Assembly: GCA_002708145.1 (NCBI GenBank)
Contig: PAOV01000039.1
Location: 1-11,526, forward strand
Source of the DNA: Chloroflexota bacterium
GTDB lineage: Bacteria; Chloroflexota; Dehalococcoidia; Lucifugimonadales; Lucifugimonadaceae
Length of the DNA: 11,526 bases
Direction: 5' to 3'
The notes beneath the pieces are model-generated. The model did not search any database. It saw only the letters and a program-made list of their open reading frames with translations, and was not told the origin of the DNA. The position numbers and the translations under genes were made by a program. Shown piece after piece: positions 6,468-11,526 of this stretch (position 1 is its first letter; every line of letters starts with the position of its first letter).

Positions 6468-7946
6468 TTGAAGAGTGATTTATTATTAGCTGTAAATCAA
6501 TTAGCAGCAGAAAGAAATCTACCAAAACCGGTTGTTTTACGTGCAGTTGAAACTGCATTGGCCGCAGCATACAAACGAGATCCGCTATCTAATGGAAATG
6601 ATGTAATAGTAAATATGGATGCAGTTACAGGAGATACAGTTGTAAAGACTGTTCAGCATGTCGTTGAAGAGGTAGAAGATGAAGGTATGCACTTAACCCT
6701 TGATCAGGCACAAGAAATCAACCAAGATTATAAAATTGGAGATATTATTGAAACTGGCCAGCTGGAATTTAATCCTGGAAGAATTGCTTCTCAAACTGCA
6801 AAACAAGTACTTATGCAAAAATTAAGAGATTCTGAAAGAGATATAGTTTTTGAAGAATATATCGATAAAGAAGGAGATATTCTTACAGGTACTATACAAC
6901 GTGTTGAGTCAAGATGGATTACAGTAGATATTGGTAACACTGAAGCAATTATGCCTCCATCAGAACAATCATCTTTTGAAAGATATAGACCTTCTCAGCA
7001 ATTAAAATTTTATGTTGTACAAGTTGCAAGGACAATTAGAGGCCCAGAAATAGTTGTTTCTAGGACACATCCTGACCTCTTAAGAAAATTATTTGAAATT
7101 GAAGTACCCGAGATTTATAATGGGGTCATAGAAATTAAGGCTATTGCTAGAGAGCCAGGAGCAAGATCAAAAGTTGCTGTACTTTCCAATCAGGAGGGTA
7201 TAGATGCTGTGGGAGCTTGTGTTGGTTTAAGAGGTATTAGAATTCAAAATGTTGTTAATGAATTACTAGGAGAGAAAATCGATGTTGTTGAGTGGAATGA
7301 AGATCCAATTAAGTTTATTTCGAATTCTCTTAGTCCTGCTGTAGTTGATAGAGTGGATATTGATAAAGAAGAAGAGACTGCATTAGTAATTGTTCCTGAC
7401 AAACAACTATCTCTAGCTATAGGTAAGGATGGACAAAATGCCAGACTTTCCTCAAGATTGACAAATTGGAAAGTTGATATTCAGGGAGTTAGCGATGTTG
7501 AAGTTGAAACTCCTAAACCTATTGTTGAGGTTAATGAGGAAAAAACTTCAGAAATAACACAAAATTCTGAGTTAGAAGAATTAGAGGAAAAATCTATTTC
7601 TGTCGATAACACAGATAATTTGATTGAAAAAGATAATAAAGATGAAATTCTTTCACAAGAGACAGAAAAAAGTGCTCAAGATGAACTAATAGCACTCGAA
7701 AGAGAGCTTGCAGAACTTGAAAAACAAGAGAAACTAGAAAAAGATTCAAAAGAAAATGAGATGCTTGATGTCTCTTCTGACGAATTATGGCAAGTAGATG
7801 ATTCATTGTTTGGTACATCAAAGAAGAAAGAAGAAAATACTGGTATTCGCTTTGCCGAAGATATTTCGGGTTTTTATGAAAAAGATGAAGGAAGAAAAGG
7901 TGGAAAAAGAGGTGGTAGTAGTGCAAAAAGTAAACGAAGAAAATAA
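6468..7946 (+). CDS. nusA: Transcription termination/antitermination factor NusA, TTG start
   Basis: NusA binds RNA polymerase and nascent RNA, and modulates pausing, intrinsic termination and rRNA antitermination. From the TTG at 6468 it has 493 residues. The RNA-polymerase-binding N-terminal domain spans about 1-125, starting KSDLLLAVNQLAAERNL. The S1 domain follows from Gly136 (GDILTGTI) to about 205. KH1 has the loop GLRG (253-256) and KH2 has GKDG (319-322), ending near 341. The last 150 residues are unlike the core: a glutamate-rich, probably coiled-coil stretch, then a tail (about 475-493) rich in Lys, Arg, Gly and Ser. The in-frame ATG at 6426 would add 14 residues (beginning MPAFSFLG) that fall in a terminator hairpin, so I reject it. 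rimP, the usual upstream partner, is absent, and infB follows after 101 bases with its own promoter candidate and no ylxR between. Confidence 0.95.
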   Translation: MKSDLLLAVNQLAAERNLPKPVVLRAVETALAAAYKRDPLSNGNDVIVNMDAVTGDTVVKTVQHVVEEVEDEGMHLTLDQAQEINQDYKIGDIIETGQLEFNPGRIASQTAKQVLMQKLRDSERDIVFEEYIDKEGDILTGTIQRVESRWITVDIGNTEAIMPPSEQSSFERYRPSQQLKFYVVQVARTIRGPEIVVSRTHPDLLRKLFEIEVPEIYNGVIEIKAIAREPGARSKVAVLSNQEGIDAVGACVGLRGIRIQNVVNELLGEKIDVVEWNEDPIKFISNSLSPAVVDRVDIDKEEETALVIVPDKQLSLAIGKDGQNARLSSRLTNWKVDIQGVSDVEVETPKPIVEVNEEKTSEITQNSELEELEEKSISVDNTDNLIEKDNKDEILSQETEKSAQDELIALERELAELEKQEKLEKDSKENEMLDVSSDELWQVDDSLFGTSKKKEENTGIRFAEDISGFYEKDEGRKGGKRGGSSAKSKRRK

Positions 7947-8009
7947 ATTCATAAATCTTTAATAACTATTGTATATATATTAATCTCAAAACTTTTTCAT
8001 AATCATATT

Positions 8010-8018
8010 TGATAGAAT
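8010..8018 (+). promoter_or_regulatory. Extended -10 promoter candidate for infB
   Basis: TGATAGAAT lies in the 101-base nusA-infB gap and repeats the TGATANAAT form seen ahead of rnpB and nusA. The predicted start near 8025 gives a leader of roughly 20-25 bases. The rest of the gap (7947-8047) holds no gene and no clear terminator, so nusA transcripts probably also read into infB. Confidence 0.45.
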
Positions 8019-8047
8019 TAGGAAAAATTGCAGTTTAAAGAATTAAT

Positions 8048-9841
8048 ATGGTACAAGATTCAAATCAAACTATAAATAATAATGAAGCTAAATCGCCAGT
8101 TGAATTACCAGCAAATGTTAGTGTAGGAGATTTATCTAATATTTTAGAAGTTTCTAATGTTGAGGTAATCAAATCTCTAATGAGATTGGGAGTTATGGCA
8201 ACGGTTAATGAGATAGTTGAATTTGATATTGCAGCCAAAGTAGCCGCATCCTTTGAGATTGGTGTATTAAAGCCAAAGGAAAAAGAGGATAGTTTAGCTG
8301 CAAAGAAAACAGGAGTTGATTCCAATTTATCAGATGAGAATTCAGAATCTAGACCTCCGATTGTTACAATTTTAGGTCATGTTGACCATGGCAAAACTAC
8401 TCTTCTTGACTTTATAAGAGGAACAAAAGTGGTTGATTCAGAGGCAGGCGGTATTACTCAAGGTATTGGGGCATATCAGGTTGAAAAAAATCAAAGTAAA
8501 ATCACATTTATAGATACTCCAGGTCATGCAGCTTTTACACAGATGCGAGCAAATGGAGCACAGGTTACAGATATTGCAATAATTGTTGTAGCAGCTGATG
8601 ATGGAGTTATGCCTCAAACTATAGAAGCAATAGATCATGCTAGAGCTGCAGATGTTCCCATAATAGTAGCAATGAATAAAATAGATTTACAGACTTCAGA
8701 TGTAGACAAGGTATATGCTCAACTTGCTGAAAATGAGGTAATAGTTGAATCATATGGAGGGGATACAATTGCTGTGCCAATTTCAGCATTAAAAGGTGAG
8801 GGGGTTGATGACTTACTGGAAAACATACTATTACTTGCAGAAATTCAAGAGCTAAAAGCTAATCCAAATAGATTAGGAATAGGGGTAGTTATTGAATCAA
8901 AAATGGATAGAAAAAAAGGTTCTGTAGCCACAATTTTGGTCAGGTCAGGCTCTGTAAAAAATGGTGATATTATCGTTGCTGGAAATCTGCGAGGTAAAAT
9001 TAAGTCTATGGTAGATGGTTTTGGTAACAATGTTAATATAGCTCATCCATCTACTCCTATAGAAATTTTAGGCTTAAATGGCCTTCCAAATTCTGGTGAC
9101 CAATTTGATGTATTAGAAACAGAAAAAGATGCGAAAGAACTTCTTCAAACCAGAGAAAGATTATTATCGCAAAAAAAAATAAATAAATCTGCAACGACAA
9201 TGGATGAAGTTATGCGGCGCGTGAAACAGTCTGGTCAACATGAATTATCTATAATAATTAAAACGGGGAATAGTGGTTCTATTGATGCTGTAAGTAGAGC
9301 TGTGGAACAAATTTTTATTGAGGATGTAGAAATAAAAATTATACATTGCTCATCAGGGGCAATTACTGAATCAGATATTTTACTGGCTTCTGCCTCAAAT
9401 GCAGTAATTTTAGGTTTTGAAACAAATGTAGAATCTGGAGCTAGAAAAAAGGGTGCTTTAGAAAACGTTACTATCAGAACATATGACATAATTTATAATC
9501 TAATTGACGATGTTGCTACTGCCGCCAAAAACTTGTTGGAACCTGAGAAAATTTCTTTTGTATTGGGCCATGCTAATATTTTAGAAATCTTTACACGTGG
9601 TAAACGTGAAAAAATTGCTGGTGTTAGAGTTACAGATGGATTAATGAAGCGTTCAGGCCGAATGAAAGTACTAAGATCTGGAGAAGAAATTTTTGATGGC
9701 GCCATAACATCTATGAAACATCTTAAAGAAAATGTAAACGAGCTTGCTAATAATTTTGAAGGTGGAATAATGATTGATGGCTTTCATGATTATGTAGTTG
9801 GTGATGTTCTAGAAGCTTATGAAATCAGAGAGAATAAATAA
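8048..9841 (+). CDS. infB: Translation initiation factor IF-2, short form
   Basis: IF-2 is the GTPase that brings initiator fMet-tRNA to the 30S subunit and promotes 50S joining. This 597-residue protein is short because the N-terminal extension is minimal: one IF2-N domain (about 17-70) and a short linker precede the G domain. G1 is GHVDHGKTT (110-118), G3 is DTPGH (156-160), G4 is NKID (210-213), and SALKG is G5. The switch I block reads AGGITQGIGAYQV, with Gly where His is common. Domains II, III and C1 follow, then C2 (about 510-597). C2 has lost several residues tied to fMet-tRNA binding: ECG is EGG (571-573), a Cys is Val526, and Arg after Lys557 is His558. The ATG has no strong Shine-Dalgarno. 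rbfA follows after 22 bases, fitting the infB-rbfA-truB operon of many bacteria. Confidence 0.97.
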   Translation: MVQDSNQTINNNEAKSPVELPANVSVGDLSNILEVSNVEVIKSLMRLGVMATVNEIVEFDIAAKVAASFEIGVLKPKEKEDSLAAKKTGVDSNLSDENSESRPPIVTILGHVDHGKTTLLDFIRGTKVVDSEAGGITQGIGAYQVEKNQSKITFIDTPGHAAFTQMRANGAQVTDIAIIVVAADDGVMPQTIEAIDHARAADVPIIVAMNKIDLQTSDVDKVYAQLAENEVIVESYGGDTIAVPISALKGEGVDDLLENILLLAEIQELKANPNRLGIGVVIESKMDRKKGSVATILVRSGSVKNGDIIVAGNLRGKIKSMVDGFGNNVNIAHPSTPIEILGLNGLPNSGDQFDVLETEKDAKELLQTRERLLSQKKINKSATTMDEVMRRVKQSGQHELSIIIKTGNSGSIDAVSRAVEQIFIEDVEIKIIHCSSGAITESDILLASASNAVILGFETNVESGARKKGALENVTIRTYDIIYNLIDDVATAAKNLLEPEKISFVLGHANILEIFTRGKREKIAGVRVTDGLMKRSGRMKVLRSGEEIFDGAITSMKHLKENVNELANNFEGGIMIDGFHDYVVGDVLEAYEIRENK

Positions 9842-9863
9842 AAATTAGAATCTAATAAATAAT

Positions 9864-10235
9864 ATGTCCAAACGTATTGAAAGAATTAATTTTACAATTA
9901 GAAAGGAATTAGGGACTCTAATTTCAGAGGATATTAATGATCCTCGTTTATCTATAATGGCCTCTATTACTAATGTAGATACTAGCCCGGATCTTTCTAA
10001 TGCTAAGATATATGTTTCTATCTTTGGTGATGAAAGTGAGAGGATTTCAAGTATGGAAGCATTATATTCAGCATCAAATAGATTGAGAATATTATTATCA
10101 AAAAAAATTAAAATAAGAAAAATACCTAAGTTGAATTTTTTTCTTGATAATGATTTGATTTATTCCTCAGAAATGAATGAACTAATTGACAACGTAATCT
10201 CTCAAGATAAAAATAAATCATCTTTCTCTAATTAG
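9864..10235 (+). CDS. rbfA: Ribosome-binding factor A
   Basis: RbfA is a small KH-fold protein that binds the 30S subunit late in assembly and helps mature the 5' end of 16S rRNA. The 123-residue length is normal. Family features are the start RIERINFTIRKELGTLI, the DPRLS block near residue 26, and SPDLSNAKIYVS, followed by an SASNRLR helix and the FFLDNDLIYSSEMNELI end segment. It lies between infB and truB, its usual place, with 22 bases before it and 4 after it. No Shine-Dalgarno is seen before its ATG. The final residues are a short polar tail. Confidence 0.95.
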   Translation: MSKRIERINFTIRKELGTLISEDINDPRLSIMASITNVDTSPDLSNAKIYVSIFGDESERISSMEALYSASNRLRILLSKKIKIRKIPKLNFFLDNDLIYSSEMNELIDNVISQDKNKSSFSN

Positions 10236-10239
10236 TAAA

Positions 10240-11157
10240 TTGAGTAATATAAATAATATAAGTGGTTATATTAATATTGATAAATCAATTGATTGGACAT
10301 CAAATGATGTAGTTAGAAAATTAAAAGGTCTATTAGGGGTTAAAAAAATTGGACATGGAGGAACCCTTGATCCTCTTGCTACAGGTGTTTTGCCTATTTG
10401 TATAAACTCTGCCACAAGGTTTTCGGAATATATATTGCTTGGTACTAAAACCTATAGAGCAACTATTAAGCTAGGTGAAGCAACTGACACATATGACTCT
10501 GAAGGAAGTATTACTAATAAGAATGAATATTCATTTATAGATAAAACTTATATACTTAAAACTCTTGATGAATTTAAAGGTGAAATCATTCAAATTCCTC
10601 CTATGTATTCAGCCCTAAAGCATAAAGGTAAACCATTGTATAAGTTAGCTAGAGAAGGGATTATTGTAGAGAGAAAACCTCGTAATGTTAGTATTAATAA
10701 AATTCAATTGATTGAGTATGATCCTCCTCTGATGACAGTTGAAATTAATTCTTCACATGGTTTCTATGTAAGAAGTTTTGCAAACGATATTGGTAAAAGA
10801 TTAGGTACATTTGCACATTTAGTTAATCTTCAAAGAACGAGAGCAGGAGTATTTCAAATAAAAGATTCTATAAAGATTGACGAATTAATTTATTATGTTA
10901 ATACTAATGAGGTTATGAAATATATAATACCAATAGATTATACTCTAAGCCATCTAAGACATATTCATGTAAATCTCCATCAAGAAAAGCAAATTCGTAC
11001 AGGTCAAAAAATCATAGTGCATGATATGCCTCAATTTACGTTATGGAATGAAAATGAAGAAATCATTGTATTTTCAAAAGAAAATACAATGATTGGATTA
11101 TTAACTTTTTCAAAAAAACATTTAGAATTAAAGCCTAAAAAGATTTTAAATATATAA
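10240..11157 (+). CDS. truB: tRNA pseudouridine-55 synthase TruB, TTG start
   Basis: TruB converts U55 in the T-loop of tRNAs to pseudouridine and acts as a tRNA chaperone. The 305-residue protein shows the family start GYINIDKSIDWTS (9-21), then the catalytic block GHGGTLDPLATG, where Asp44 is the nucleophile. Later come YSALKHKGKPLYKLAREG and HGFYVRSF (173-180), with Arg178 in the usual place, and a C-terminal RNA-binding segment from about 240. The start codon is the TTG at 10240, four bases after the rbfA stop. No ATG lies between it and the conserved region, and no Shine-Dalgarno is evident, so translation is probably coupled to rbfA. The start is the least certain point. Confidence 0.96.
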   Translation: MSNINNISGYINIDKSIDWTSNDVVRKLKGLLGVKKIGHGGTLDPLATGVLPICINSATRFSEYILLGTKTYRATIKLGEATDTYDSEGSITNKNEYSFIDKTYILKTLDEFKGEIIQIPPMYSALKHKGKPLYKLAREGIIVERKPRNVSINKIQLIEYDPPLMTVEINSSHGFYVRSFANDIGKRLGTFAHLVNLQRTRAGVFQIKDSIKIDELIYYVNTNEVMKYIIPIDYTLSHLRHIHVNLHQEKQIRTGQKIIVHDMPQFTLWNENEEIIVFSKENTMIGLLTFSKKHLELKPKKILNI

Positions 11158-11172
11158 GAAGGATTTTATAAA

Positions 11173-11526
11173 ATGTCACATGAAAGCCCATTGGAGATTG
11201 TAGCACATATTATTTTCTTACTAGCTATAATTTTATTTGTAGCTAAAATAGCGGGTGAAATTTCTGAAAGATATTTAAAAATTCCTCCTGTTTTAGGTGA
11301 ATTAATTTCGGGTATCTTAATTTCACCCTACCTCTTGGGTGGAGTTCATTGGTTTGGTTCTAAACCAATTTTTGAGATTTTTGATGATGGCCATTCAGTA
11401 CTTCCAGTAGAGCCTCAATTATTTTTTATAGCACAAATGGCTGCAGTAATCCTGTTATTCGAAGTTGGATTAGAGACTGATCGTAAAAAATTCTTTCAAT
11501 ATATTAGACCAGCATCTGCTGTTGCA
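11173..11526 (+). CDS. Cation:proton antiporter, CPA2 family, N-terminal part
   Basis: The open frame runs off the right edge, leaving 118 residues. Three hydrophobic segments are visible: about 9-28, 36-56 and 83-102. The block IPPVLGELISGILIS corresponds to the conserved CPA2 stretch before the usual GP, which here reads SP. LLFEVGLETD matches the family's third-helix signature (usually F.iGLE.d). These inner-membrane proteins exchange Na+ or K+ for protons. AAGGA lies nine bases before the ATG, and the gap from truB is only 15 bases, so the gene may be the last member of the operon. Ion specificity and any regulatory (RCK) C-terminal domain lie outside the window. Confidence 0.85.
   Translation, partial: MSHESPLEIVAHIIFLLAIILFVAKIAGEISERYLKIPPVLGELISGILISPYLLGGVHWFGSKPIFEIFDDGHSVLPVEPQLFFIAQMAAVILLFEVGLETDRKKFFQYIRPASAVA

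Noticed and set aside
7594..7926. A 110-codon minus-strand frame opposite the nusA tail
   Set aside because: Its Phe/Leu/His-rich product is what the complement of Glu/Lys/Asp codons gives. It is not a membrane protein with family features.
9844..9856. Short inverted repeat ATTAGA-A-TCTAAT between infB and rbfA, sharing TTAGAATCT with 1676-1684
   Set aside because: Six-base arms and a nine-base match are expected by chance in DNA this AT-rich, and there is no U-run or promoter nearby.

Overview
The window is strongly AT-rich bacterial DNA holding one structural RNA gene and nine protein genes, the last cut off by the right edge. The best guess at a source is a small-genome marine bacterium of the Chloroflexota, SAR202-like. 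This is an inference, resting on the FtsZ sequence style, the AT-rich composition, and an enolase-superfamily dehydratase (SAR202 bacteria are known for large enolase-superfamily expansions). No 16S rRNA gene is present to settle it.

Left part (1-1746). The RNase P RNA gene rnpB (34-399, +) has an extended -10 promoter and a perfect nine-pair P1 helix. It converges on ftsZ (412-1569, -) with only 12 bases between them. A 177-base AT-rich divergent region follows; it carries a nested palindrome that could be an operator.

Middle part (1747-4640). Two catabolic-looking genes lie in tandem, each with a strong Shine-Dalgarno sequence: a thiamine-diphosphate enzyme of the acetolactate synthase/benzoylformate decarboxylase superfamily, and an enolase-superfamily (mandelate racemase subgroup) sugar-acid dehydratase-like protein. 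Together they could dehydrate an acid sugar to a 2-keto-3-deoxy acid and then act on that 2-oxo acid. No substrate can be read from the sequence.

Right part (4648-11157). This is the conserved translation/transcription cluster proS - nusA - infB - rbfA - truB. The small genes rimP and ylxR, common neighbours elsewhere, are absent. An intrinsic-terminator hairpin sits 12 bases ahead of the nusA Shine-Dalgarno. That makes the true nusA start a TTG at 6468 and suggests attenuation or a proS terminator. nusA and infB each have an extended -10 motif (TGATANAAT) identical in form to that of rnpB. truB also starts with TTG. The window ends in the first 118 codons of a CPA2-type cation:proton antiporter (11173-11526).

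No insertion sequence, CRISPR array, tRNA or phage gene was seen, and no gene is visibly broken. The points most worth a second look are the enzyme pair fused onto the proS end of the cluster, the hairpin in front of nusA, the altered fMet-tRNA-binding residues in IF2, the missing GGU in the RNase P L15 loop, and the long tails on FtsZ and NusA.
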